NCBI RefSeq assembly: GCF_900177705.1
Contig: NZ_FXBA01000012.1
Span: 1-64,000 of the forward strand
Length of the DNA: 64,000 bases
Direction: 5' to 3'
DNA from: Fibrobacter sp. UWB15
GTDB taxonomy: Bacteria > Fibrobacterota > Fibrobacteria > Fibrobacterales > Fibrobacteraceae
Shown: positions 8,081-16,976 of the stretch, one piece after another
Numbering within the stretch: the stretch's first letter is position 1
How the letters are laid out: each line of letters begins with the position of its first letter
Position numbers and translations under genes: made by a program
The notes under the pieces: generated by a model
Seen by the model: the letters and a program-made list of their open reading frames with translations, nothing else
What the model was told of the DNA's origin: nothing
The model's database searches: none

Positions 8081-8434
8081 CTATCGAGCAGCACTTTCAA
8101 GTTTCTTTTTTAAGGTTGAAAGGACTTCTTTCTTTTCGGTATCAGGGCGAACCTGGAGGCTACCTGTATACAGGGCATCGACAAGCCCGTTTGAAAGCGC
8201 TTCGGATGCCTTGCCCTGGTCGCCCAACTTTTTTACCTGGAGTTGGATTCCTTCGCTAGAAAGCGAAGCCGACACTTTTTTCAGCGTTGATTCATCTTCT
8301 GCGTTTACGACGCCCACCGTCACGGTCACTGCCGTCACTTCTTTTTTGAGGGTTGCATGCTTACGGGCGCAACAGTCAAATCGAGCCGCAGCAAAAGAAC
8401 TTAATAAAGCACATAATAAAAGTATTTTCTTCAC
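8081..8434 (-). CDS. Small secreted protein, partial resemblance to NlpA/MetQ binding proteins
   Basis: 117 residues with an N-terminal signal peptide (MKKILLLCALLSSFAAA). The mature part contains beta strand TVTVGVV and a later SEALSNGLVDALYTGSL that recalls the ligand-domain phrase of NlpA/MetQ-type binding proteins, but the protein is less than half their length; this is a weak inference. A CC pair follows the signal. The start codon is GTG, with AGGGGGGA six bases before it, a strong site that decides the start. It is the last gene of the minus-strand operon that begins with the hydrolase at 10998, 8 bases after its neighbour. Confidence 0.55.
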   Translation of the reverse strand: MKKILLLCALLSSFAAARFDCCARKHATLKKEVTAVTVTVGVVNAEDESTLKKVSASLSSEGIQLQVKKLGDQGKASEALSNGLVDALYTGSLQVRPDTEKKEVLSTLKKKLESAAR

Positions 8435-8442
8435 AGTCCCCC

Positions 8443-9624
8443 CTAGAAATCGAACATAACTTCGACGCCGAATATCAGAGAAGGATCGTTTTTATTGCCT
8501 TCGGACGGCCAATCTTTATCGTCAGGGATATCGGCAAGAACCATCGAGATAATATTTATTTTGTAACCGGGAACATTAAAGTAGAACCGTCCACCGACGC
8601 GCCACGATTGCAAATCTTCATCTTTGTCTAAAGTATTCGTATGGTATTCAAGAGGGATACCGATACTTAAGGATTCCAGCAAGGCTACACTCGGTTCTAC
8701 CGCTACAAAAAAGTATTCCGGACGAGTTGTCATTTCCAAGAATGTACGTTCCGGGTCATCGATAACCGCATAGAACAGAGAACCTATGATGCAAAATCTC
8801 GAAAATTCAAACGACGGTTCAGCCAAAAATACATGATTCGATACCGCATCATCGCTAGCCAAGAAGACCGAATGAAACCCGTATAATCCATGCAAGGCAA
8901 AATGTTCCGACGAAAGCGAAATATCTAGCCCAGCATAAAGTTCATTAAAATCCTTTCGCTGATAGCTTTTGTAATCGGCATAAGGGCGAAATACCTGGCC
9001 TGCAATTTCAAGATCGTAAGCGGCATGAATTTCGTACGTAAGGCCTTCTTTGCAATCCATTCCCATGTATTCGCCGAACATATAGTGGTAATAGCAACTT
9101 TGGTCGTTACTTCCGCTACCAAAGCCGGCATCGAGTTGCAAGCCATTCCACAAGAATTCAACGCCGCGAATAGACTTTTGCCTTATGCCCGCAGCATCGT
9201 CCCGAGGGTCGCCAAAATCATAATAATTTTTGAACAGACCTTCGAAATAATTTAAATCGCCAATACGAAAAGCCAGGTGCTCAGAAGGCGCATATTGAAC
9301 ATAAGCTCCGTTAAAAACGACAGTCGGGTGCACAGGATCCATGGTCGCATCATCGCCCATATCCATGCCTTCCATATCCTCCATTCCATCCATCGCCATT
9401 CCCATCGCTTCAATTTCGAGCCATGCAGACCAACGATCGTTAAAACGGACATCAAAATCCAAGTCTAGCATAGATTCATAACGATGCACGACGTTCGATT
9501 CATCAGTATTCCAGTCGGCATAAGCGTGAACCATAATCATTCCCGAAAGGTCCAGCTTAGGACGCTCAAAGGCAAGCGACAAACCGACTAATAGAAGGAC
9601 ATACAATAATATTCGTTTATTCAT
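8443..9624 (-). CDS. Outer-membrane protein with Met/Asp-rich loop
   Basis: 393 residues from the ATG that begins a clean signal peptide (MNKRILLYVLLLVGLSLAF); six extra codons upstream are unlikely to be translated. The rest is beta-strand-rich and aromatic, ending in Phe, as porin-like proteins do. Residues 74-96 hold eight Met with several Asp/Glu (MGMAMDGMEDMEGMDMGDD), like soft-metal (Cu/Ag) binding loops. It is preceded by the His-rich hydrolase lipoprotein, 33 bases upstream, so the pair may share a metal theme. Family not recognised; barrel and location likely, metal binding is inference. Confidence 0.65.
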   Translation of the reverse strand: MNKRILLYVLLLVGLSLAFERPKLDLSGMIMVHAYADWNTDESNVVHRYESMLDLDFDVRFNDRWSAWLEIEAMGMAMDGMEDMEGMDMGDDATMDPVHPTVVFNGAYVQYAPSEHLAFRIGDLNYFEGLFKNYYDFGDPRDDAAGIRQKSIRGVEFLWNGLQLDAGFGSGSNDQSCYYHYMFGEYMGMDCKEGLTYEIHAAYDLEIAGQVFRPYADYKSYQRKDFNELYAGLDISLSSEHFALHGLYGFHSVFLASDDAVSNHVFLAEPSFEFSRFCIIGSLFYAVIDDPERTFLEMTTRPEYFFVAVEPSVALLESLSIGIPLEYHTNTLDKDEDLQSWRVGGRFYFNVPGYKINIISMVLADIPDDKDWPSEGNKNDPSLIFGVEVMFDF

Positions 9625-9657
9625 ACAAATAAATTCTGGCACCCATCACTTACAAGA

Positions 9658-10998
9658 TTACTTTTTCAAACTCTTAATAAATTCATCGATATAACCCGTT
9701 ACCGTTTTCACGTCTTCGGCAGAGCCCCAATGGGTATTATGGTCGGCACCTTCAACTTCGTGGAACACAACACTTTTTGCTCCAGAAAGTCCCTTTTGCA
9801 AGGTTTTCTGAGATTCGCTGTCGAACAAGGCATCTTTAGTACCCCATATGATTTGAACATCGGTCGCAATCGAAGAAAGACGCTTGGTATTATCTATTTT
9901 CAAAAGATTCTTGACCAGGTATTTCCACACATAGTAGGGAACTTGTTTCAGGTGTTCCAGATTGGCGGCCTGAAAACCCTTATCCGGATTCGTGCTGTAG
10001 CCCCACGCCTGAATAAAGCTCTCGGGGAGTTTCTGGGTCGAATCGTATGCATAAATGCCATCGAACGATTCGTCATCGGTACCGTTCACAAGCCAATCCA
10101 GCGTGGCATTCTTCTCGTCAACCGAAGCACCTGAACCAATCAAGGTGATTGAAGAAACAATTTCTGCGTTCGTGATGGATAATTCCTGAGCAATAAAGGC
10201 TCCAAGCGAATGTCCCACAATGTGAACTTTTTTCAGGCCAAGTTTTTCGACAAAGGCTGCTATATCGCTTGCAAGTTCAGCGACAGAATACGAAGATTCA
10301 TCAATCGGCTTGTCCGTTTTTCCGTTGCCGCGGTATTCGGGTACATAAACGCGATAGCCTTTTTTGGCAAGCGACGGTGCCACCTGCGACCAAGAAACTC
10401 GACCATCGGTAAGTCCGTGAATCAATACGACCGGAGTTCCCTTTTCATCACCCGTCACTGTATAGGCCAAATGTATTCCCGTTGCAAGGTCAACCGATTT
10501 TTCTGTCCAGTCGACATTCTGGTATTCGGCAAAGCTCTTTGTCGTAAAGGTATTGTTCTTGCCCATAAAATGATGCCCGTTCACCTGAGCTTCATCTTCA
10601 AAGGCATAGACATCCGTATTGCTGCTCCCCACATGAACAACATCGGCACTTCCAGAAAAATCGACACGGCCAGAACGCTTGATGAGCAAATTTCCGGTCA
10701 CCTTGACATTCTTTAGGACCGTTGCACCTGGCGTTGTCGTAGAAACCGTCAGCACCCCATTGATTGTTGTATCTTGCAAGAAAATGAATCCATCTTGAAT
10801 ATCTTCATCTCCAAGCGTCAGGTCGCCTTCACTAGGTTCGTCCATATGATGGCCATGGTGCTCTTCGTGGGAAGTTTCTTCTTCGTGAGAAGATTTTTCT
10901 TCGGGGGCGCTACTAGAATCATCAGAGCAGGCGGCAAAGAAAAGTGTAGAAGCAAGAATTGCTGCCGAGAATAAAGCAAAATTATTATGAATTGTCAT
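9658..10998 (-). CDS. Lipoprotein alpha/beta-hydrolase with His-rich N-terminus
   Basis: 446 residues. Lipobox F-A-A-C (Cys24), then a His/Glu-rich stretch at about 37-52 (HEEETSHEEHHGHH), a short beta-repeat region around 65-150, and an alpha/beta-hydrolase from about 170. The hydrolase shows the oxyanion motif LIHGLTDGR, nucleophile elbow G-H-S264-L-G, acid D389 in WGTKDALFD and H420 in GADHNTHW, a complete catalytic triad. It should be an envelope-anchored esterase, lipase or related enzyme; the substrate is unknown. The His-rich part could bind Zn, Ni or Cu. The ribosome site ACGGAGG may pair with an upstream CCTCCGT. First gene of a three-gene operon. Confidence 0.85.
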   Translation of the reverse strand: MTIHNNFALFSAAILASTLFFAACSDDSSSAPEEKSSHEEETSHEEHHGHHMDEPSEGDLTLGDEDIQDGFIFLQDTTINGVLTVSTTTPGATVLKNVKVTGNLLIKRSGRVDFSGSADVVHVGSSNTDVYAFEDEAQVNGHHFMGKNNTFTTKSFAEYQNVDWTEKSVDLATGIHLAYTVTGDEKGTPVVLIHGLTDGRVSWSQVAPSLAKKGYRVYVPEYRGNGKTDKPIDESSYSVAELASDIAAFVEKLGLKKVHIVGHSLGAFIAQELSITNAEIVSSITLIGSGASVDEKNATLDWLVNGTDDESFDGIYAYDSTQKLPESFIQAWGYSTNPDKGFQAANLEHLKQVPYYVWKYLVKNLLKIDNTKRLSSIATDVQIIWGTKDALFDSESQKTLQKGLSGAKSVVFHEVEGADHNTHWGSAEDVKTVTGYIDEFIKSLKK

Positions 10999-11003
10999 TG
11001 AAG

Positions 11004-11054
11004 CCTCCGTTTGTATTCGTTTTAAATCGGGCTCAATATTAGATTTTACGGAGG
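11004..11054 (-). promoter_or_regulatory. Possible anti-Shine-Dalgarno pairing upstream of the hydrolase
   Basis: Read on the minus strand, CCTCCGT (complement of 11054-11048) can pair over 37 bases with ACGGAGG (complement of 11010-11004), which is the ribosome site of the hydrolase gene. The pairing matters only if transcription starts upstream of 11054; a TAATAT box around 11042-11037 would place the start inside the loop and rule it out. Confidence 0.25.
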
Positions 11055-11142
11055 TTTACGTCCAATACTATTTTTTCATGGCAATTGATAGCTTTTTCCT
11101 ATAACAAGTTCATTTTATCGTGAGCAAACGACTTACCTCAAA

Positions 11143-11172
11143 TTCAAAGTCCAAGCAAGAAATTACTATATT
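11143..11172 (+). promoter_or_regulatory. Promoter of ffh
   Basis: A TATATT box at 11167-11172 lies 9 bases before the ATG of ffh, with a weak TTCAAA at 11143-11148 as a possible -35 (18-base gap). No Shine-Dalgarno is visible, so the message would have a leader of only a few bases. Confidence 0.4.
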
Positions 11173-11181
11173 TGACCCACT

Positions 11182-12546
11182 ATGTTTTCACAGCTGACTG
11201 ACTCTCTAGAATCTACTCTCAAGAACCTGCGCGGGCAGGGCAAGCTCACCGAAGAAAACGTCGCCGAATCGCTGCGCGAAGTGCGCCGCGCATTCCTCGA
11301 AGCCGACGTGAACTTCAACGTGACCCGCGACTTCGTTAAGGCCGTCAAGGAAAAGGCCATGGGCTCCGAAGTGCTTTCCTCGGTGACTCCCGGTCAGCAG
11401 ATTGTGAAAATCATCCACGACGAACTTGTGGCCGTGATGGGTGGCGAAACCAAGGAAATCAACCTTTCCGCTCCGGCTCCGGTCGGCATCATGATGGTTG
11501 GCCTGCAGGGTTCCGGTAAGACGACCTTCGCCGGCAAAATCGCCCTCTGGATGCGCAGCAAAAAGAAGAGGAAGCCGCTTTTGGTGGCCGCTGACGTGTA
11601 CCGCCCCGCCGCTATCAAGCAGTTGCAGGTGCTCGGCAAGTCGATTGGCATTCCCGTTTACGACGAAGGCCAGGGCAATCCGGTCGAAATCATCAAGCAC
11701 GGTTACCAGTACGCCAAGGACAACGGCTTTGACTTAGTGATTTACGATACCGCAGGCCGCTTGCAGATTGACGAAGAGTTGATGCAGGAACTCGAAAAGG
11801 CCAGCGACGCCGTTCACCCGGATGAAATTTTGTTCGTAGCCGACGCCATGATCGGTCAGGAAGCGGTGAACGTGGCAGAGACCTTCTGGAACCGCCTGAA
11901 CTTTACGGGCGTTTGCCTTTCGAAGATGGACGGCGACACCCGCGGCGGTGCAGCGCTCAGCATCAAGAAGATGACGGGCGTGCCCATCTGCTTTATCGGT
12001 GTCGGCGAAAAGCTCCCCGAAATCGAACTGTTCCACCCCGACCGTATGGCCAGCCGAATCCTCGGCATGGGCGACGTGGTGAGCCTCGTGGAAAAGGCCC
12101 AGCAGGTCATCGACGAAAAAGACGCCAAGGACCTGAAGAAGAAGATTCTCAACAACACCTTCGACCTGAACGATTTCTTGAACCAGCTGCGCACCATCAA
12201 GAAGCTCGGCCGCATCAAAGATATTCTGAGCCTGATTCCGGGCCTGAACAAGCTCCCCATCGACCAGATTGATGAAAAGGAACTAGTTTACGTGGAAGCC
12301 GTGCTCAGCTCCATGACGCCCAAGGAACGCAAGAAACCGCAGATTTTGGACGGCAGCCGCAAGGCTCGCGTAGCCAAGGGTTCCGGCACTGAAATCGGCC
12401 GCGTGAACGCCGTGCTCAAGCAGTACGAAACCATGAAGGAAATGTTCAAGAAGGTCGGCGACATGGCCCGCAAGCAAAACAATGGCGGTACCGTGGGCAG
12501 TAACTACACGCCGCCAAAAGACAAGAAGAAAAAGAAGAAGAAATAA
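11182..12546 (+). CDS. ffh: Signal recognition particle protein Ffh
   Basis: 454 residues, the usual Ffh length. The N domain (1-85) is followed by the GTPase G domain with P-loop GLQGSGKTT, ADVYRPAAI, the switch motif DTAGRL, TKxD-equivalent SKMDGDTRGG and GVGEKLPEIE. The C-terminal M domain is Met-, Lys- and Arg-rich and binds SRP RNA and signal sequences. Ffh with 4.5S RNA brings nascent membrane proteins to FtsY at the inner membrane. The protein ends in a Lys-rich tail (KDKKKKKKK). Monocistronic, with a short-leader promoter and a strong terminator. No SRP RNA gene is seen nearby. Confidence 0.98.
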   Translation: MFSQLTDSLESTLKNLRGQGKLTEENVAESLREVRRAFLEADVNFNVTRDFVKAVKEKAMGSEVLSSVTPGQQIVKIIHDELVAVMGGETKEINLSAPAPVGIMMVGLQGSGKTTFAGKIALWMRSKKKRKPLLVAADVYRPAAIKQLQVLGKSIGIPVYDEGQGNPVEIIKHGYQYAKDNGFDLVIYDTAGRLQIDEELMQELEKASDAVHPDEILFVADAMIGQEAVNVAETFWNRLNFTGVCLSKMDGDTRGGAALSIKKMTGVPICFIGVGEKLPEIELFHPDRMASRILGMGDVVSLVEKAQQVIDEKDAKDLKKKILNNTFDLNDFLNQLRTIKKLGRIKDILSLIPGLNKLPIDQIDEKELVYVEAVLSSMTPKERKKPQILDGSRKARVAKGSGTEIGRVNAVLKQYETMKEMFKKVGDMARKQNNGGTVGSNYTPPKDKKKKKKK

Positions 12547-12551
12547 AAATG

Positions 12552-12578
12552 AAGCCCGCTTTAAGCGGGCTTATTTTA
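12552..12578 (+). terminator. Rho-independent terminator of ffh
   Basis: AAGCCCGCT (12552-12560) pairs perfectly with AGCGGGCTT (12564-12572) around loop TTA, followed by ATTTTAT. It begins 6 bases after the ffh stop codon. Confidence 0.9.
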
Positions 12579-12612
12579 TGATTTTGCGAATTTAATTTCG
12601 CGGATTTAAGAA

Positions 12613-13452
12613 TTAATGATTTTCGAGCTTACTTAAGTCAGTCGAAAGCATTTTCCAGAGGCGGGACGCGAAAGGTTCCGCCCATTCTTTTTCGGGCGCC
12701 ACACGGCTCGTAGTGGCAGCGGTAAATTCAGAATACACCAAGAACACAAGTTCCCCGTAGCGGGCATCCCACAGCGTCCAGAGCGTCTGCCAAGTGTAGC
12801 CGCCACTCTTGCCGAGATCGGTATCCATGCGCACATTCAGCACCACCGGAATCGAAAGGTAACGCAGTTCGTAGCGACTTGCAAGTGCGTTCAGCAAGTT
12901 CTTGAAATCCTTCGATAGTTCGCGGGAAATATCCTGCTCAACACCATCGCGTTCCAGCCACGGACTCATATCGCTCAACTTTTTACCGTCGGCAAAGATT
13001 GAATTCAAAAGCAGCTTGGAAAGGCTATCGACGTATACGGAATCGGCATCAGGCAGGCGCATGCCCGGAAGCATAAGTTCGCGGCGCATCTTGGGGAACG
13101 CTTTGACCATCAGGGAATCTTCGACGCGGGCTAGGTCAAAATCCAGGGCGTCTGCACTGTAGCTGTGGCAGAACTTGCACTTTTCGGGGCGGTCAGCCTT
13201 GACCGAAAGCGCCGGGAACACGCCCCACACCGCCGAGGAATCCATGCGGCTATAAGCCTTCTTGTTCCATTCGCGGTAAGTTTTTTCGTTTGAAATCTTG
13301 AGTTCGATATCGCCGCGGGTGCCGCACTCCTGACACGGAGCGTCCTTCATGCTCGCATCGCCCGAAGCGTCATCGCCACCTTGGCGGCCTGCGCAACCAG
13401 CGAAAGCCAACATGCTAAAGCAAACTAAAAATGCGATTTTCAATCTTTTCAT
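12613..13452 (-). CDS. Lipoprotein with CxxC and CxxCH motifs
   Basis: 279 residues, lipobox F-A-G-C (Cys20). After a Gly/Asp-rich linker come two Cys pairs: C40-Q-E-C43 and C92-K-F-C95-H96. CxxCH is the covalent attachment motif of c-type haem, and a ResB/CcsA-type haem-attachment protein is encoded at 31.5 kb, so this could be a monohaem lipoprotein cytochrome; the alternative is a structural zinc site made by both Cys pairs. The C-terminal half is mixed alpha/beta with no recognised domain. Monocistronic, convergent with ffh; a repeat-like intergenic element lies upstream. Lipoprotein sure, haem binding uncertain. Confidence 0.7.
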   Translation of the reverse strand: MKRLKIAFLVCFSMLAFAGCAGRQGGDDASGDASMKDAPCQECGTRGDIELKISNEKTYREWNKKAYSRMDSSAVWGVFPALSVKADRPEKCKFCHSYSADALDFDLARVEDSLMVKAFPKMRRELMLPGMRLPDADSVYVDSLSKLLLNSIFADGKKLSDMSPWLERDGVEQDISRELSKDFKNLLNALASRYELRYLSIPVVLNVRMDTDLGKSGGYTWQTLWTLWDARYGELVFLVYSEFTAATTSRVAPEKEWAEPFASRLWKMLSTDLSKLENH

Positions 13453-13455
13453 ATA

Positions 13456-13560
13456 GCTCCCTTAGATTCTTCGACTCCGTGCTACGCACTTCTCCACAAA
13501 GAGGATAACTCAACTTTAGAACTAAAGTTCTTAGTTTCGCATAGCTCAGAATAACACTTT
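13456..13560 (-). repeat. Dispersed intergenic repeat of the 'TTCTGAGC...GAAGAATC' type
   Basis: Read on the minus strand, the 100-base gap between nadK and the lipoprotein starts with TTATTCTGAGCTATGCGAA and ends with GCACGGAGTCGAAGAATC, the two halves of a low-complexity intergenic sequence that recurs between genes in many bacterial genomes. Between them lies a perfect 8-bp inverted repeat, AACTTTAG-AA-CTAAAGTT (13512-13529). Assigned from memory of the repeat; copy number elsewhere in this genome cannot be seen. Confidence 0.4.
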
Positions 13561-13561
13561 T

Positions 13562-14458
13562 CTAGACCTGCCTCGGTTTTCCTGTCCAGCCGAGTTTTTC
13601 GCGAAGCGCACCCACAAATCCCGTATGACGCAAACGAATAAACGTCGTCACCGACTTGCTTTCGGCAAGAGTCAGCACGTCGTTCGGTTTCAAGACGATC
13701 GTGGTACGGCCATCAAACACCAGGTCCAGCGGGCCATCGACAGCCGACTTCATCTGGAGTTTCTTGGACGAAAGCGAAAGCACCAGCGGGCGCACCGAAA
13801 GACTGCTCGCCGCCACCGGAGTCAGCACCACCGCGGGCGTTGCCGGATGAATAATCGGGCCGCCAGCCGCCAGGTTGTAGGCGGTAGAACCCGTCGGAGT
13901 CGAAACGAGCACGGAATCGGCCCAGTAATCGGTCAAGGCTGTTCCGTTGTATTCCACGCTCACGTTCACCATGCGCTCGGGCGCGTGCGCACGAACGTGA
14001 ACCTCGTTTAGCACCGTCTGCTTTGCCACTTGCTTTTTACCATGGTAAACGACCGCGTCAATCATCATGCGCTCGCGGGTCGAAAAGTCGCCGGCAAGCA
14101 AGCTATCCAATGTCTGCGAAAGGCCTTCGACACGGGTCTCGGCCAAGAACCCGACTCGACCCGCGTTCACGCCCAGAATGGGCGTGTCGTGCCCGAGCGC
14201 CATGTGCGCCGCCGAAAGCACCGTGCCGTCACCGCCAATGGCAAGCAACAAGTCGGACTTGCAAAGCGTATTTTCCTTGACCACCTTGATAGGCTTGCGC
14301 ACCAAATCCTTCAGATTGTTCAACACGCAGAACGTCACCTGCGGATGTTCGTCGGCCCAGCCCGAAATCACATCGAGGGCGAGAGCCAAATCCGGATTCT
14401 TGTCTTTCCAGCCCACGATACCAATCGTGCGGAATTGGAATTTTTTGACTTTGTTCAC
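13562..14458 (-). CDS. nadK: NAD kinase
   Basis: 298 residues, normal for the family. It phosphorylates NAD to NADP using ATP or polyphosphate in the cytoplasm. Seen: the signature G75-G-D77-G-T with the catalytic Asp, NEVHVRAHAPERMVN, and the NAD-binding GSTAYNLAAGGPI. The start is GTG at 14458 and its G is also the last base of the TAG stop of the aroA-like gene (TAGTG), so translation is coupled. It closes a four-gene operon with chorismate mutase, tyrA and the aroA-like gene; NADPH is the reductant for shikimate synthesis, which may explain the link. Confidence 0.95.
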   Translation of the reverse strand: MNKVKKFQFRTIGIVGWKDKNPDLALALDVISGWADEHPQVTFCVLNNLKDLVRKPIKVVKENTLCKSDLLLAIGGDGTVLSAAHMALGHDTPILGVNAGRVGFLAETRVEGLSQTLDSLLAGDFSTRERMMIDAVVYHGKKQVAKQTVLNEVHVRAHAPERMVNVSVEYNGTALTDYWADSVLVSTPTGSTAYNLAAGGPIIHPATPAVVLTPVAASSLSVRPLVLSLSSKKLQMKSAVDGPLDLVFDGRTTIVLKPNDVLTLAESKSVTTFIRLRHTGFVGALREKLGWTGKPRQV

Positions 14459-15834
14459 TACGACGCCTCCGTTTCAGGCTTTGCCGTGGCCTGTTCCAGC
14501 AGAAGTTTCAGCTTCTGCAATAAGCCCGGATAGGTTGCTTCGACCAATTCGGAATTCGCCACCGGTTCATCGTTTTCAAGAGCAATCGAAAGCACCGAAA
14601 GCGCAAGGCCATTCTGCGGCAACTCTCCCCCGTCAAAGTCGCTTCCGTTCACAATCGTTTCAAGCCCGCGAATCACAAGGCCGTCGTCATAGACGCCCAC
14701 TTCGGCGCCCGTCTTGCGCAAGTTCTCGGCCAAGGCTTCGTTGGTGGAGCGCATTTCTTTACGCAGTTCCTTGGGGATACGCAAAATGGTTTCGCCTTCG
14801 GCAAAGCAGGCGGCCACCGCCAAGAACGGGTATTCCTCGATACCCGTCGCAATGGTATCTTCCGAAAAGCGCCTGCCCTGCAAGCGCTTGCCCGAAGCGA
14901 GCGGATAAACCATCACATCGCCGTAAACATCGCCAAAACGTTCGCGGCGGCTCACCGTTTCAAAGTTACCGCCCATGCGCTTGAGGCAAGTGAGCGCCCC
15001 CGCGCGGGAGCTGTTCAAATCCACATTCTTGAGAGCCACTTCTGTATTCTTGGGAATGCTAGCAATCGTCGCAAGCAGCGCCAAGGCCATCGCTTCGGTG
15101 GTATCTCCCGGAACATAGTAGTCGCGGCCCGTAATCACCGGCGTTTCCGAAATCTCGGTAAATTGAGTGCGTTCAATCTTCTGGCCGCGAGCCATCATCA
15201 TGCGGCGTTCCAGTTCCGTGAGCTGTTCCATGCCGCGAGTTTCATACTTCAGCGAAACACCAAAGTACATGAGCATCTTGGTCCACTGATCGTGAACCGA
15301 GCCCTTTTCTTCAAAAGACAGGTATTCGCCACGAATGAGCGTGCGCAAAAGCAAGCGGTTTCGCATCACGGTCGCTACGTTGCCCAGCGAATCCTTTTTA
15401 ATTGCAATTTCTTCGGGCGCAAAGGTAAACGTAAACTTTGCCGGTTCATCGTCGACAGGCTTTACCTTGAAATACTTCTGCAAAAGTTCCTTGGCACGTG
15501 CCACCTGCACAATGCCCGTTTCGTCATTTTCGGCGGCAAACGTATAAATCTGCTCTACATCCTTGGAAGCTAGCGTCCAAAGCATCACGCAACGAGCTTC
15601 GCCCAAGTCTATCGGGAGCATGCTCGGAAGCGTGTATTGAAAGCCCTTACCTTCGAGCACCAGTTGGTGGCCTTGTTGCGTATAATTCAGGCCAAATTCC
15701 TTGAGGGCCTCGGCAAAAGGTTCTACACCTGCGGCAAAAGAGAAATCTTCAAAAACGGTACGACCATTCACGAGCAGCGCCATTACCAGCGCAAGTTCCA
15801 TGCGTTCGCGGTCGGGGTTTAAAACAAATTCCAT
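14458..15834 (-). CDS. AroA (EPSP synthase)-like protein with altered active site
   Basis: 458 residues with the two-domain fold of EPSP synthase/UDP-GlcNAc enolpyruvyl transferases. Clear matches: YYVPGDTTEAMALALLATIA, ALKNVDLNSSRAGALTCLKR, EEYPFLAVAACFAEGETILR, and GLVIRG. EPSP synthase joins phosphoenolpyruvate to shikimate-3-phosphate. By eye, though, the N-terminal K-S-x-x-x-R is replaced by NPDRERME, the NAGT loop by GEARCVM, and the late K-E-S-D-R by K-E-M-R-S-T; these hold the catalytic and substrate-binding residues. It starts inside the tyrA stop (TAATG). It may be a diverged enzyme or a non-catalytic partner in the aromatic operon. Confidence 0.8.
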   Translation of the reverse strand: MEFVLNPDRERMELALVMALLVNGRTVFEDFSFAAGVEPFAEALKEFGLNYTQQGHQLVLEGKGFQYTLPSMLPIDLGEARCVMLWTLASKDVEQIYTFAAENDETGIVQVARAKELLQKYFKVKPVDDEPAKFTFTFAPEEIAIKKDSLGNVATVMRNRLLLRTLIRGEYLSFEEKGSVHDQWTKMLMYFGVSLKYETRGMEQLTELERRMMMARGQKIERTQFTEISETPVITGRDYYVPGDTTEAMALALLATIASIPKNTEVALKNVDLNSSRAGALTCLKRMGGNFETVSRRERFGDVYGDVMVYPLASGKRLQGRRFSEDTIATGIEEYPFLAVAACFAEGETILRIPKELRKEMRSTNEALAENLRKTGAEVGVYDDGLVIRGLETIVNGSDFDGGELPQNGLALSVLSIALENDEPVANSELVEATYPGLLQKLKLLLEQATAKPETEAS

Positions 15835-16976
15835 TAGCGTTCCTTTACGTCGTAACCAAGCTGCAACAGAATCTGCATGGCACGGCGGGCCTCTTCAGGG
15901 GTCTTAAACGCAAGCAGCAACGTGCCTGCAATATTTTCGCGGACTTTCATCAGTTCAATATCGCGAATGTTCAAATTGTTGTCGGCTAGGGGCTGCATCA
16001 CCTGCAATAGCGCACCCGGAACATCTTTCAGGGGCACCGTAATTTCGGAGAAGGCGGCAGCGGCATTGCGGCCCGGCGCAAACAGACTGGCACGGCCATC
16101 GTTACCGGCCTTAAAGACGGTTTCCAATTCGGCAGAATGATCATCAGCGGCGGGTTTGCCGTCGCACACCACCTTCAAATTTTCCATGGCCTCGACCGTC
16201 TTGTCGATTCCGGCGCGGACTTCTTTAAGCGCAAGCACCGTCTGGTCGCGGTTAGTGACGGCGATATCGTGCCACATGTTCCAGCCAGAGGCGGCAATGC
16301 GCGTCATGTCTCTAAAAGCACGGCCTGCGTAATGCTGGTAGTTAGGCTTCACCAGGCGCTCCGGCATGCTCGCCGCCAGCGTCGACGAAAGCATCTGCGG
16401 CATGTGCGAAACCCAGGCCATGGTGCGGTCATGATGTTCCGGCGGGAACACCACGGCATTTGCGCCCACGAACGAAATCAAGTTCAAGAGCGGCTTGTAC
16501 ACCGATTCGTCGACACCTTCAGGCGGGCACACGAACCAGTAGGCATTTTCAAAAATCGAGGGATCGTTGTATTCGAGCGTACGCTTTTCGGAGCCTGCCA
16601 TCGGGTGGCTACCCACAAACACGAAAGGTTTCGGGAGCTTGGCGCCCGCCTTGCAAATTTCCACCTTGGTCGATCCGATATCGCTCACCAAAATCTGGTT
16701 CTGGCCCGCAAGAGCCGCCAAGTCCATCTGCGAAAGAGCATCGATGGTCTTAAGGATATGCAGAATCGGAGCGCAAAGCAAAATCACATCGGAACCGGGA
16801 ACCCAGTCCTTGATTTCGTCGTAGCCGAAAAATTCATCGGCAAGCCCCAGTTCCTTTGCACGGGCAAGTGTGGCCGGGCTACTCACCGCACGCACCACCG
16901 TAGGCAACTTAGCCTGCTTAATGGCAGCGGCTACCGAACTTGCCAAAAGTCCAAAGCCAACGAAGGTGATCCGCAT
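15834..16976 (-). CDS. tyrA: Prephenate dehydrogenase with ACT domain
   Basis: 380 residues from the ATG at 16976, which overlaps the stop of the chorismate mutase gene by one base (TAATG); six more upstream codons are open but less likely. It converts prephenate to 4-hydroxyphenylpyruvate with NAD(P), the committed step to tyrosine. Seen: the N-terminal Rossmann loop GFGLLASS, the helical dimer domain with VGSHPMAGSEKR and the HHDRTMAWVSHMPQ active-site block, and from about residue 305 an ACT domain (VPLKDVPGALLQVMQPLADN), which usually senses tyrosine or other amino acids. Confidence 0.95.
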   Translation of the reverse strand: MRITFVGFGLLASSVAAAIKQAKLPTVVRAVSSPATLARAKELGLADEFFGYDEIKDWVPGSDVILLCAPILHILKTIDALSQMDLAALAGQNQILVSDIGSTKVEICKAGAKLPKPFVFVGSHPMAGSEKRTLEYNDPSIFENAYWFVCPPEGVDESVYKPLLNLISFVGANAVVFPPEHHDRTMAWVSHMPQMLSSTLAASMPERLVKPNYQHYAGRAFRDMTRIAASGWNMWHDIAVTNRDQTVLALKEVRAGIDKTVEAMENLKVVCDGKPAADDHSAELETVFKAGNDGRASLFAPGRNAAAAFSEITVPLKDVPGALLQVMQPLADNNLNIRDIELMKVRENIAGTLLLAFKTPEEARRAMQILLQLGYDVKER

